Assembly: GCA_016716465.1 (NCBI GenBank)
Contig: JADJWH010000001.1
Coordinates: 744,001 to 808,000 of the forward strand
Source of the DNA: Gammaproteobacteria bacterium
GTDB lineage: Bacteria > Pseudomonadota > Gammaproteobacteria > SZUA-140
Reading direction: 5' to 3'
Length of the DNA: 64,000 bases
In this document: positions 1-7,456 of the stretch, in pieces
Layout: each line of letters begins with the position of its first letter
How positions within the stretch are numbered: the stretch's first letter is position 1
The notes under the pieces: generated by a model
Told to the model about the DNA's origin: nothing
What the model saw: the letters and a program-made list of their open reading frames with translations, nothing else
The model's database searches: none
Program-made: the position numbers and the translations under genes

Positions 1-102
1 CTGCAGCGCAACGATGGCGATACGCTGATGAAGGTGTTCGCGCGCGCGAAGGAGGTGAGGGATCGGTTCGCGGAAAAGGGCAAAGTGAAGAGCGAGGAAT
101 GA
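1..102 (+). CDS. tyrA: C-terminal end of probable prephenate dehydrogenase (partial)
   Basis: An open frame enters from the left edge and stops with TGA at 100-102, leaving 33 residues (LQRNDGDTLMKVFARAKEVR, then a charged tail). The helix with Arg/Phe/Lys and the position directly before aroA fit the C-terminus of TyrA, which commonly precedes aroA in non-enteric gammaproteobacteria. No catalytic part is visible, so the assignment rests mainly on context. TyrA oxidises prephenate to 4-hydroxyphenylpyruvate for tyrosine synthesis. Confidence 0.5.
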   Translation: MQRNDGDTLMKVFARAKEVRDRFAEKGKVKSEE

Positions 103-109
103 AACGTTA

Positions 110-176
110 GGTGATGAGTGAAGGGTGATGGGTGATCATAACCAGTTCATTGACCCATCACCCATCACCCATAACC
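110..176. repeat. Heptamer inverted-arm element, GGGTGAT type
   Basis: The left arm (110-137) consists of 7-bp units related to GGTGATG, and the right arm (153-176) of units ACCCATC/ACCCATA. They are complementary and enclose a 15-bp core. The element fills the gap between the tyrA-like stop and the aroA start and would form a long hairpin in RNA. It belongs to the same family as the elements at 10101, 13363, 14097 and 50040. Confidence 0.8.
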
Positions 177-191
177 ATCTTCAAAGTTGCA

Positions 192-1601
192 ATGACGACT
201 AAAGAACATATCTTCGACATCACCCCCGGCGGCCGCCTGAGCGGTGAAATCCGCGTTCCCGGCGACAAGTCGATTTCGCACCGCTCCATCATGTTCGGCT
301 CGCTGGCCGAGGGAGTCACCGAGGTGGAGGGGTTCCTGGAGGGTGAGGACAGCCTGGCGACACTGGCGGCGTTCCGCCGCATGGGTGTCGCCATCGACGG
401 GCCGGCACAGGGGCGGGTCACCATTCGCGGCGCAGGCATGCGCGGGCTGAGTGCGCCCGACGGCCCGCTCGATCTGGGCAATTCCGGGACCTCGATGCGC
501 CTGATGGCCGGGCTGTTGTCCGCGCAGTCCTTCGATACTGAACTGACCGGCGACGCCTCGCTGTCGCGCCGGCCGATGCGCCGGGTGACACAACCGCTGG
601 CATCGATGGGCGCGCGTATCGAGACGGAGGCCGCGGGCACGCCGCCGCTGCGCATTCGCGGCGGATCGCCGCTGCGCGGCATACGCTACGACATGCCGGT
701 CGCAAGCGCCCAGGTCAAATCCGCGCTGCTGCTGGCCGGGCTCTATGCCGACGGCGAGACCTGCGTGACCGAGCCCGCGCCCACGCGCGATCACACCGAA
801 CGCATGCTGACCGCCTTCGGTTATCTGGTCACGCGCCACCACAACACCGTCTGCGTGAAGGGCGGAGGGCGGCTCAATCCGACCCGCATTGCGATCCCGG
901 CGGATATTTCCTCGGCGGCGTTCTTCCTGGTCGGAGCCGCGATTGCGCCGGGGTCCGACGCGACGCTGACCGATGTCGGCATCAATCCGACGCGCATCGG
1001 CGTGATCAACATCCTGCAGCAGATGGGCGCGCGCATCGATATCCTCAACAAGCGCATGTTCGGCGGCGAACCGGTGGCCGACCTGCGCGTGCGCGCGGGC
1101 ATGCTCAAGGGCATCGACATCCCGATCGAGCAGGTCCCGCTGGCGATCGATGAATTTCCCGCACTCTTCATCGCCGCGGCCTGCGCCGAAGGCCGGACGG
1201 TGCTGACCGGCGCGGAGGAACTGCGCGTCAAGGAAAGCGACCGCATCCAGGTCATGGCCGACGGCCTGCGGCGGCTGGGCGTCATGGCCGAGCCGACGCC
1301 GGACGGGATTGTCATCGAAGGGAAGGGCGTAGCCGGTGCCAAGGGGACAGATTTAAAATCTGTCCCCAATGGCGCAACTTCTGTCCCCGAACATCAGGCG
1401 GTATTTTCCGGTGGTGAGGTCGAGAGCCACGGCGATCACCGCATCGCGATGGCCTTCGCGGTGGCCGGCTTTCGTGCCGCAGGCCCGATTCGCATCCGCG
1501 ACTGCAAGAATGTGGATACCTCGTTCCCGGGGTTCGTGGGACTGGCGCGGAAATCCGGATTAAAAATCAAAACACAGGACTTAGGACTCGGGACTGAGTG
1601 A
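192..1601 (+). CDS. aroA: 3-phosphoshikimate 1-carboxyvinyltransferase (EPSP synthase)
   Basis: This cytoplasmic enzyme joins PEP to shikimate-3-phosphate in the shikimate pathway. The ATG at 192 is chosen over an upstream in-frame ATG at 132 because the protein then begins just before the conserved PGDKSISHR motif (about residue 23) and the upstream stretch is repeat DNA. The product is 469 residues. Motifs GDKS, SAQVK, RDHTE and NPTR are those listed for class II EPSP synthases. Near the C-terminus SHGDHRIAMAFAVAG is conserved. It is preceded by an in-frame insertion of about two dozen residues carrying a palindromic repeat (1343-1367). The last residues (QDLGLGTE) are also encoded by heptamer repeats. 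Function is confident; whether the insertion is tolerated is inferred from the intact frame. Confidence 0.95.
   Translation: MTTKEHIFDITPGGRLSGEIRVPGDKSISHRSIMFGSLAEGVTEVEGFLEGEDSLATLAAFRRMGVAIDGPAQGRVTIRGAGMRGLSAPDGPLDLGNSGTSMRLMAGLLSAQSFDTELTGDASLSRRPMRRVTQPLASMGARIETEAAGTPPLRIRGGSPLRGIRYDMPVASAQVKSALLLAGLYADGETCVTEPAPTRDHTERMLTAFGYLVTRHHNTVCVKGGGRLNPTRIAIPADISSAAFFLVGAAIAPGSDATLTDVGINPTRIGVINILQQMGARIDILNKRMFGGEPVADLRVRAGMLKGIDIPIEQVPLAIDEFPALFIAAACAEGRTVLTGAEELRVKESDRIQVMADGLRRLGVMAEPTPDGIVIEGKGVAGAKGTDLKSVPNGATSVPEHQAVFSGGEVESHGDHRIAMAFAVAGFRAAGPIRIRDCKNVDTSFPGFVGLARKSGLKIKTQDLGLGTE
1343..1388. repeat. GGGGACAGATTT palindrome inside aroA
   Basis: Bases 1343-1367 are a perfect 12+1+12 palindrome, GGGGACAGATTT-A-AAATCTGTCCCC. 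A further half copy (TCTGTCCCC) lies at 1380-1388. The repeat is read in frame in aroA as GTDLKSVPNGATSVP. The same palindrome is intergenic at 14852 and, with one change per arm, at 38955. Confidence 0.9.
1577..1597 (+). repeat. Three heptamers at the 3' end of aroA
   Basis: Units GGACTTA, GGACTCG and GGACTGA follow without gaps and encode the last residues of AroA; the stop TGA follows at 1599-1601. They match the GGACTAA array at 11285-11312. A degenerate C-rich stretch at about 1680-1708 may be the opposite arm, but that is weak. Confidence 0.7.
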
Positions 1602-1718
1602 AAATACAAAAATTCAAAGGATCGAAGAAAGGCGGGTCACCTTCAGGCCGTGATTCCCATCGCGAGTTCTTCATAAACTTAATCCTTATCTCAAATCCCT
1701 AACGTCTTGTTTGCAGTT

Positions 1719-2399
1719 ATGGTTGATTCAGTTCCAGTCATCACCGTCGACGGCCCCGGGGGAGTGGGGAAGGGGACGGTCAGCCGCATCGTTGCGGCGC
1801 GGCTGGGCTGGCACCTGCTGGACAGCGGGGCCCTGTATCGTCTGGTCGGGCTGAGCGCCCTGAAACGGGGCGTCGCGCTGGATGACGAGGCGGCCGTGGC
1901 CGCGCTTAGCACCCACCTGGACGCGCAATTCACCGGTAACAGCGGCGATAATACCGTCATCACACTCGATAATGTCGACGTGAGCGACAAAATTCGTACG
2001 GAAAGCGTCGGTTCGGCAGCGTCCCGGGTAGCTGCTCTGCCCGCCGTGCGCGAGGCCCTGCTGGAACGTCAGCGTCGGTTTTGCCGCCCGCCGGGCCTGG
2101 TGGCCGATGGCCGTGACATGGGGACGGTGGTGTTTCCGGGCGCCCAACTCAAGGTCTTTCTGCAGGCCAGTCGGGAAGAACGGGCATCAAGGCGTTATAA
2201 ACAGTTGAAGGACAAGGGAATCAGTGTTAGTCTTGATGCCCTTCTGAGGGAGATTGAGGAACGCGACGCGCGGGACAGCACCCGTCAGGTCGCACCGATG
2301 AGGCCGGCGGAAGGCGCGGTGATTATCGACACCACGCATATGGGTATCGCGGGCGTGGTGGAAAACATCCTGCGCGCCTGGAATGGGCGCCCGAATTGA
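1719..2399 (+). CDS. cmk: Cytidylate (CMP) kinase
   Basis: Phosphorylates CMP and dCMP with ATP in pyrimidine nucleotide recycling. The 226-residue product has the P-loop GPGGVGKGT about ten residues in, then DSGALYR and the DGRDMGTVVFP segment typical of bacterial Cmk. The length equals the family norm. ATG 1719 is preferred to a TTG at 1707 because the family begins only a few residues before the P-loop. It sits between aroA and rpsA, as in most gammaproteobacteria, and cmk-rpsA are usually co-transcribed. Confidence 0.95.
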   Translation: MVDSVPVITVDGPGGVGKGTVSRIVAARLGWHLLDSGALYRLVGLSALKRGVALDDEAAVAALSTHLDAQFTGNSGDNTVITLDNVDVSDKIRTESVGSAASRVAALPAVREALLERQRRFCRPPGLVADGRDMGTVVFPGAQLKVFLQASREERASRRYKQLKDKGISVSLDALLREIEERDARDSTRQVAPMRPAEGAVIIDTTHMGIAGVVENILRAWNGRPN

Positions 2400-2579
2400 T
2401 TCACCGTCGGCCTATTCTTCAGCCGTTCCCGCAGTTTAAGGTGGTAAAGGCAGTCAGGTAAAAGGTGCCCGCCGTCGGGACACAGGTCTCGTGGCGCGGC
2501 TGACATTAAATCGTCTGCACACGCAGACACAACCAAGGGAATTGCCCGGCGCAGGCCGCGGCAAGGAAACGTAACCCCA
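2400..2579 (+). promoter_or_regulatory. rpsA leader region
   Basis: 180 bp without a gene separate cmk from rpsA. In E. coli the rpsA leader carries promoters and folds into the structure through which S1 represses its own translation. The location fits that role, but I could not identify the individual hairpins or a convincing promoter here. The assignment is positional only. Confidence 0.3.
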
Positions 2580-4250
2580 ATGAGTGAAAGCTTCGCAGAA
2601 CTTTTTGAACAGACACAGATAGACAAGCAGATGCGTCCCGGCTCCATCGTCATCGGGACCGTCGTCATGGTCGGCTCCGACGTCGTCGTCGTGAACGCCG
2701 GCCTCAAGTCCGAGGGCATCATCCCCATCGAGCAGTTCATGACCGACGGCCGCGTCGCTGACGTGCGCGTCGGTGACGTGATCGAAGTCGCGCTCGATGC
2801 CGTCGAGGACGGCTCCGGGGAAACCCGCCTCTCCCGCGAGAAGGCCCGCCGCATCAAGCAGTGGGACCTGCTCGACCAGGTCATGGAGAAGGGCGACAAG
2901 GTCGTCGGACGGATCAGCGGCAAGGTCAAGGGCGGCTTCACCGTCGACATCGGCGACATCCGCGCGTTCCTGCCCGGCTCGCTGGTCGACATTCGGCCGG
3001 TGCGCGATCTCACTCATCTGGAAGGCAAGGATCTCGAATTCAAGATCGTCAAGATCGACCGCAAGCGCAACAACGTTGTCGTGTCCCGCCGCGCCGTGGT
3101 CGAGAGCGAAGGCAGCGCCGAGCGCGAGGCCCTGCTCTCCAACCTGGAGGAAGGCCAGGTGGTCAAGGGCGTGGTCAAGAACCTCACCGATTACGGCGCG
3201 TTCATCGACCTCGGCGGCATCGACGGCCTGCTGCACATTACCGATATGGCGTGGAAGCGCATCAAGCAACCGTCCGACATCGTCAATATCGGCGACGAGA
3301 TCGATGTCAAGGTGCTCAAGTTCGACCGCGAGCGCAACCGCGTCTCGCTGGGCCTCAAGCAGCTGGGCGAGGATCCGTGGGAGAATCTCACCCGGCGTTA
3401 CCCGGTGGGCGCCAAGGTCTTCGGCAAGGTCACCAACATCGCCGACTACGGCTGCTTCGTCGAGATCGAAGAGGGCGTGGAAGGCCTGGTGCACGTTTCC
3501 GAGATGGACTGGACCAACAAGAACATCCATCCCTCCAAGGTTGTTCACCTGGGCGACGAGATCGAAGTCATGGTGCTCGACATCGACGTCGATCGCCGCC
3601 GCATTTCGCTCGGCATCAAGCAGTGCCAGTCGAACCCGTGGGAGGATTTTGCCAGCCGCCACAACAAGGGCGACAAGATCTCGGGCGTGATCAAGTCGAT
3701 CACGGATTTCGGCATCTTTGTCGGCCTGGAAGGCGGTATCGACGGCCTGCTGCATCTGTCGGACCTGTCCTGGAACGCCGCGGGCGAAGAGGCGGTGCAC
3801 AATTACAAGAAGGGCGACGAGATCGAGACCGTGATTCTGGCGATCGATCCCGAGCGCGAACGCATCTCGCTCGGCATCAAGCAGCTCGAGCGCGACCCCT
3901 TCGAGCTCTATGTCGCTGAACACCCCAAGGGCAGCATCGTGACCGGCAAGGTCACCACGATCGACGCCAAGGGTGTGACCGTGCAGCTGGCGGACAGCGT
4001 GGAGGGCTACATCCGCTCGGCCGACCTGTCGCGTGAGCGTATCGACGATCCCCATACCGTGGTCAGCGTCGGCCATGAGGTGGAGGCGAAGTTCACCGGC
4101 GTGAACCGCAAGAACCACACCATCATGCTCTCGATCAAGGCGAAGGACGAGCATGAAGAAGCTGAAGCGGTCAGGGAATACAGCCGTTCCGCATCCGAAT
4201 CCGGCGGCGCGACGCTGGGGGATCTGATCAAGGAACAGCTCGACAAATAA
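2580..4250 (+). CDS. rpsA: 30S ribosomal protein S1
   Basis: S1 binds mRNA on the 30S subunit and is needed to load most messages. The 556-residue product matches the usual proteobacterial length. It contains six S1 (OB-fold) repeats: two divergent N-terminal repeats that anchor the protein to the ribosome, and four near-identical central/C-terminal repeats marked by GxxVxGxVxxItdyGaFVdlGGidGLlH. The start ATG opens MSESFAELFEQ, the standard S1 beginning. It lies between cmk and ihfB in the conserved order. Confidence 0.98.
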   Translation: MSESFAELFEQTQIDKQMRPGSIVIGTVVMVGSDVVVVNAGLKSEGIIPIEQFMTDGRVADVRVGDVIEVALDAVEDGSGETRLSREKARRIKQWDLLDQVMEKGDKVVGRISGKVKGGFTVDIGDIRAFLPGSLVDIRPVRDLTHLEGKDLEFKIVKIDRKRNNVVVSRRAVVESEGSAEREALLSNLEEGQVVKGVVKNLTDYGAFIDLGGIDGLLHITDMAWKRIKQPSDIVNIGDEIDVKVLKFDRERNRVSLGLKQLGEDPWENLTRRYPVGAKVFGKVTNIADYGCFVEIEEGVEGLVHVSEMDWTNKNIHPSKVVHLGDEIEVMVLDIDVDRRRISLGIKQCQSNPWEDFASRHNKGDKISGVIKSITDFGIFVGLEGGIDGLLHLSDLSWNAAGEEAVHNYKKGDEIETVILAIDPERERISLGIKQLERDPFELYVAEHPKGSIVTGKVTTIDAKGVTVQLADSVEGYIRSADLSRERIDDPHTVVSVGHEVEAKFTGVNRKNHTIMLSIKAKDEHEEAEAVREYSRSASESGGATLGDLIKEQLDK

Positions 4251-4263
4251 AAAAACAGTGCGA

Positions 4264-4288
4264 CGATCCCACAGGGATGTGGGCATCG
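4264..4288 (+). other. Hairpin after rpsA
   Basis: CGAT-CCCAC pairs with GTGGG-(C)-ATCG around an AGGGAT loop. It starts 13 bases after the rpsA stop and is not followed by a T run, so it is not a classical terminator. It could stabilise the rpsA 3' end or separate rpsA from ihfB. Confidence 0.35.
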
Positions 4289-4359
4289 GCACGCGAATGT
4301 AACGGGTTTCGTTGGATAACGGGTAGTTAGGGATAATTCCGGTATTGGGGGCCACTGTA

Positions 4360-4698
4360 ATGACGAAATCGGAACTAATAGAAATAATCGCGCAACGACA
4401 GAAGCATCTTTCCTATAAGGACATCGAGTTCGCGGTAAAAACAATGATCGAACAGATGGCGCAGTCGCTGGCCAGCGGCGAACGCATCGAGATTCGCGGC
4501 TTCGGCAGCTTTTCCCTGCATTACCGCCCCCCCAGGATGGGACGCAACCCCAAGACCGGTGAGGCCGTTCCTCTGGAGGGCAAACACGTGCCCCATTTCA
4601 AACCCGGCAAGGAACTGCGCGAACGCGTCAACAGCGGACCGGCGCAGGAGAAATCCAGACCAGGCGATCCGCAGATGATGTCGAGAGAGATGCAGTAA
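4360..4698 (+). CDS. ihfB: Integration host factor subunit beta
   Basis: DNA-bending protein that acts as a heterodimer with IhfA in promoters, recombination and nucleoid structure. The 112-residue product has the HU/IHF fold. MTKSELIEIIAQ at the N-terminus and the beta-arm region IEIRGFGSFSLHYRPPRMGR are typical of IHF-beta, including the RxxRxGRNPKTG element. The C-terminal 20 residues are a variable extension. ATG 4360 gives the canonical start, although no clear Shine-Dalgarno is visible. The gene follows rpsA, as is standard. Confidence 0.95.
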   Translation: MTKSELIEIIAQRQKHLSYKDIEFAVKTMIEQMAQSLASGERIEIRGFGSFSLHYRPPRMGRNPKTGEAVPLEGKHVPHFKPGKELRERVNSGPAQEKSRPGDPQMMSREMQ

Positions 4699-4754
4699 GG
4701 CCTAGTCCGCCGCCGGCCCGCGCGCCGCTCGCAACCCTGCGTCATTGAGGACGG

Positions 4755-5048
4755 ATGAAGCGCATTATCAGTCTGGTATTCTTCCTGGTCGTTCTGATCT
4801 GCGGCCTGTTCTTCGGGTTGTTGAACGCCGATCCAGTCAGGATCGACTATTATTTCGGCGCGCGTGAACTCCCTCTCGCACTGGTTCTGGTCATCACGCT
4901 GCTCGCGGGCGCCGTGTGCGGGGTGCTGGCCGCGCTGGGTGTGATCTTCAGGAAGAACCGCGAAATCGGGCGGTTGCGCAAGGAGATCAGGATCGCCGGC
5001 AAAGAACTGAGCAATCTCCGCGCGCTTCCCTATCAAGACGAACACTGA
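4755..5048 (+). CDS. lapA: Lipopolysaccharide assembly protein A domain protein
   Basis: A 97-residue inner-membrane protein (YciS/LapA family) with two membrane segments (about residues 4-22 and 42-65) around the short NADPVRIDYYFG loop, then a charged cytoplasmic coiled tail. LapA works with LapB in controlling LPS synthesis. Its TGA overlaps the lapB ATG (5046-5050), so the two are translationally coupled. Confidence 0.9.
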   Translation: MKRIISLVFFLVVLICGLFFGLLNADPVRIDYYFGARELPLALVLVITLLAGAVCGVLAALGVIFRKNREIGRLRKEIRIAGKELSNLRALPYQDEH

Positions 5049-6196
5049 TGCCGCAGGAACTGTTGTGGCTGCTGTTGCCCGTGGCCGCCGCCTCGGGCTG
5101 GTTCGCCGCATATCGATACCTGACCCGGGGGCGCACTCCGGGGATCCGCATCGAACCCGAGTACTTCAAGGGCATCAATTACCTCATCAACGAGCGCCCG
5201 GACAAGGCGATCGAGGTGCTGGTACAACTCGTCGAGATCGACAGCGAGACGGTCGAGCCGCATTTCGCCCTCGGTAACCTGTTTCGCCGCCAGGGGGAGG
5301 TCGATCGCGCAATCCGCATTCACCAGAACCTCGTCGCGCGTCCGCAGTTGACCCGTGCGCAATCCAGTCGCGCCCTGTTCGAACTCGGCCGTGACTACTA
5401 TCAGGCCGGGCTGCTGGACCGGGCTGAGAACCTGTTCCGGGAGATCGTCGAGCGCGACTCGAAAAACACCCATGCGCTGCGTCTGCTGGGAACCATATAC
5501 GAGCAGGAAAACGAATGGGAAAAGGCGATTGCCATTACCTCCATGCTGGATGGCAACCGACCGGTGCTTGCGAATTATTACTGCGAGCTCGCCGCCCAGG
5601 CGCTTGCGGCCGGCGACCACGTCCGCGCGAAGAAGATGCTGAGGCGCGCCTATTTCAAGGATCGCCAGTGCGTGCGCGCCAGCCTGCTGGCAGCCAGTCT
5701 CGCGAGTTCCGAAGGTCGCTACAAGGCGGCGATAAAATCCCTGCAACGGGTAAGCCGGCAGGACCCTCAATACCTGTCGGAGGTCGTGGCGCCGTTGCTG
5801 GAATGTTATGAGCAGATCGGGAAACCGGAACAGGCGATCGATTTCCTTGCCCCGGCGCTGCGCCGGCAGGGCGCCTTTCACCCGGTGATGCTGTTCGTCG
5901 AGTATCTGCGGCGGCAACGCGACGAAGGCGAGGCCCGACTCTACCTTGAGGCGTACCTCCATGCCCATCCTTCGCTGCCGGGCCTGGCCTATCTGCTAGA
6001 ATCCCTGGGGCAGGGGGCGGATGCCAGGCGGGGGAATGACCTCGGCACTGGGCTGCGCGTTATTAATAAATTGCTTGAAAATATACCTATGTATCATTGT
6101 TCTAACTGTGGTTTTAAAGGAAATACTCTCCACTGGCAATGCCCGGGATGCCGGCAGTGGAACACCGTCAAACCCTACCAGGGACAAGCGGCATGA
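5048..6196 (+). CDS. lapB: LPS assembly protein B (TPR, rubredoxin-like)
   Basis: A 382-residue protein with an N-terminal membrane anchor (LLWLLLPVAAASGWFAAYRY), a series of TPR repeats across the middle (for example PHFALGNLFRRQGEVDRAIR) and a C-terminal rubredoxin-type metal site, CSNCGFKG...CPGC. In E. coli LapB (YciM) promotes FtsH-dependent turnover of LpxC and so balances LPS with phospholipid. All four zinc/iron cysteines are present. The stop overlaps the pyrF start in ATGA. Confidence 0.95.
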   Translation: MPQELLWLLLPVAAASGWFAAYRYLTRGRTPGIRIEPEYFKGINYLINERPDKAIEVLVQLVEIDSETVEPHFALGNLFRRQGEVDRAIRIHQNLVARPQLTRAQSSRALFELGRDYYQAGLLDRAENLFREIVERDSKNTHALRLLGTIYEQENEWEKAIAITSMLDGNRPVLANYYCELAAQALAAGDHVRAKKMLRRAYFKDRQCVRASLLAASLASSEGRYKAAIKSLQRVSRQDPQYLSEVVAPLLECYEQIGKPEQAIDFLAPALRRQGAFHPVMLFVEYLRRQRDEGEARLYLEAYLHAHPSLPGLAYLLESLGQGADARRGNDLGTGLRVINKLLENIPMYHCSNCGFKGNTLHWQCPGCRQWNTVKPYQGQAA

Positions 6197-6912
6197 GCGG
6201 CCGGACGACGGATCAGAAACGCATCATCGTGGCGCTGGATTACCCGGATCCGAAACAGGCGCTTGCGATGGTGGATCGGCTGGATAGTACCCTCTGCCGG
6301 GTCAAGGTCGGCAAGGAACTGTTTACACGCGCCGGGCCGGGCCTGGTCGAGCAATTGACCGGCCACGGCTTTGAGGTATTCCTGGATCTCAAGTTTCATG
6401 ACATTCCCCATACGGTCGCGGCCGCCTGTGCCGCCGCGGCCGATCTCGGCGTGTGGATGGTGAACGTCCATGCCCAGGGCGGCCGGCGCATGCTGGAGGC
6501 GGCACGGGAAAGCGTGGAACGCTTCCCGTCCCGTCCGCGCCTGATCGCGGTAACGGTGCTGACCAGTCTGGACGACGCCGGATTGCGCGAGATCGGGTTT
6601 CAGGACAGTGCGGAGCGGCTGGTGGAACGGCTGGCGGCGCTGGCCGCCGATAGCGGGCTCGACGGTGTCGTATGTTCGGCACGCGAGGCGGCGGCACTGC
6701 GCACGAGACATGGCCCCGGTTTCACCCTGGTTACCCCGGGTATCCGCCCGGCTGGCGGCGCACAGGACGACCAGCGGCGCATCATGACCCCGGCGGAGGC
6801 GATACGCGACGGTTCCGATTATCTGGTCATCGGCCGCCCGATCACCGGCGCCGTCGATCCGGTCGCCGCGCTGCGCGCCATCCAGGCGGAGATCGCCGGA
6901 ATCTGTAATTGA
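6193..6912 (+). CDS. pyrF: Orotidine 5'-phosphate decarboxylase
   Basis: Catalyses the last step of UMP synthesis, OMP to UMP. The 239-residue product carries the family signatures IIVALDYPD near the N-terminus, VKVGKELF, the catalytic FLDLKFHDIPHTV (Asp-x-Lys-x-x-Asp) and the phosphate-binding TPGIRPAGG...VIGRPIT. ATG 6193 overlaps the lapB stop. An in-frame ATG further upstream lies inside lapB and is unlikely. The lapB-pyrF pair is conserved in gammaproteobacteria. Confidence 0.97.
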   Translation: MSGRTTDQKRIIVALDYPDPKQALAMVDRLDSTLCRVKVGKELFTRAGPGLVEQLTGHGFEVFLDLKFHDIPHTVAAACAAAADLGVWMVNVHAQGGRRMLEAARESVERFPSRPRLIAVTVLTSLDDAGLREIGFQDSAERLVERLAALAADSGLDGVVCSAREAAALRTRHGPGFTLVTPGIRPAGGAQDDQRRIMTPAEAIRDGSDYLVIGRPITGAVDPVAALRAIQAEIAGICN

Positions 6913-6936
6913 CCCCGCGAAAGTTTGTGCTAGGCT
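6909..6936 (+). promoter_or_regulatory. Possible sigma-70 promoter for the HhH gene
   Basis: TTGACC (6909-6914), a 16-bp gap and TAGGCT (6931-6936) overlap the pyrF stop and lie 71 bp before the next start. The -35 is good and the -10 is poor, so this is a candidate only. Confidence 0.35.
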
Positions 6937-7007
6937 GGATCGCGCTTTCCCAAAGCGACGCGGCAGGACGCCGCGTGTCCATCCATCAGGTTAAAAGGAG
7001 TTAACCA

Positions 7008-7304
7008 ATGAAAACCTTGCACAGCATTCTCCTGGGAATCGTTCTCGCGGCCGCCAGCCTCACGGCCGCCGCGGCAAAACTCAACATCAACGAGGCCGAT
7101 GCCGCCGCCCTGGCCGAACTGAGCGGGATCGGCGCGGCCCGGGCGGAGGCCATCATCGCCTATCGCAAGGCGAATGGTCCCTTCAGAACCGTCGATGACC
7201 TCGCCAAGGTCAAGGGCATCGGGCCGGCCTTCATCGACAAGAACCGGGATCAACTGACCGTGGGGGATGTGGCAAAGCCTTCCCGGGAGGCCTCCGCGGA
7301 CTGA
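7008..7304 (+). CDS. ComEA-like helix-hairpin-helix protein, exported
   Basis: A 98-residue protein with a cleavable signal peptide (residues 1-23, ending in AAA) and a double helix-hairpin-helix module: LNINEADAAALAELSGIGAA and VDDLAKVKGIGPAFIDKN. The domain matches the DNA-binding part of ComEA, which holds transforming DNA in the periplasm. This short form lacks the membrane anchor of Bacillus ComEA, as is usual in Gram-negatives. A strong AAAAGGAG ribosome site precedes the ATG, and a terminator follows at 7332. From memory, Pseudomonas aeruginosa also has a ComEA-like gene beside its O-antigen locus. Confidence 0.85.
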   Translation: MKTLHSILLGIVLAAASLTAAAAKLNINEADAAALAELSGIGAARAEAIIAYRKANGPFRTVDDLAKVKGIGPAFIDKNRDQLTVGDVAKPSREASAD

Positions 7305-7331
7305 ACAACGCTACCGAACCCGGCTTTCTGA

Positions 7332-7360
7332 CGGCCCCCTGTCACGGGGGCCGTTTTTTT
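7332..7360 (+). terminator. Rho-independent terminator
   Basis: Stem CGGCCCCC / GGGGGCCG with a TGTCAC loop is followed directly by TTTTTTT (7354-7360). It lies 28 bp after the ComEA-like stop and separates the core-gene block from the glycan locus. Confidence 0.92.
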
Positions 7361-7456
7361 CTCCAGGGGTGGCGTTTGCCGCACCGGTCCAATACAATAC
7401 TTCGCGATATCGGATTAACCGATTGATTCTAATTATTCTTTCCCGGTCTGATCGTG

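Noticed and set aside
4300..4345. Further degenerate heptamer element before ihfB
   Set aside because: GGGTAGT-like words occur, but a steady 7-bp period and a complementary arm could not be shown.
2454..4355. Long open frame on the minus strand opposite rpsA
   Set aside because: It mirrors the codon structure of rpsA in GC-rich DNA and shows no protein family motif.
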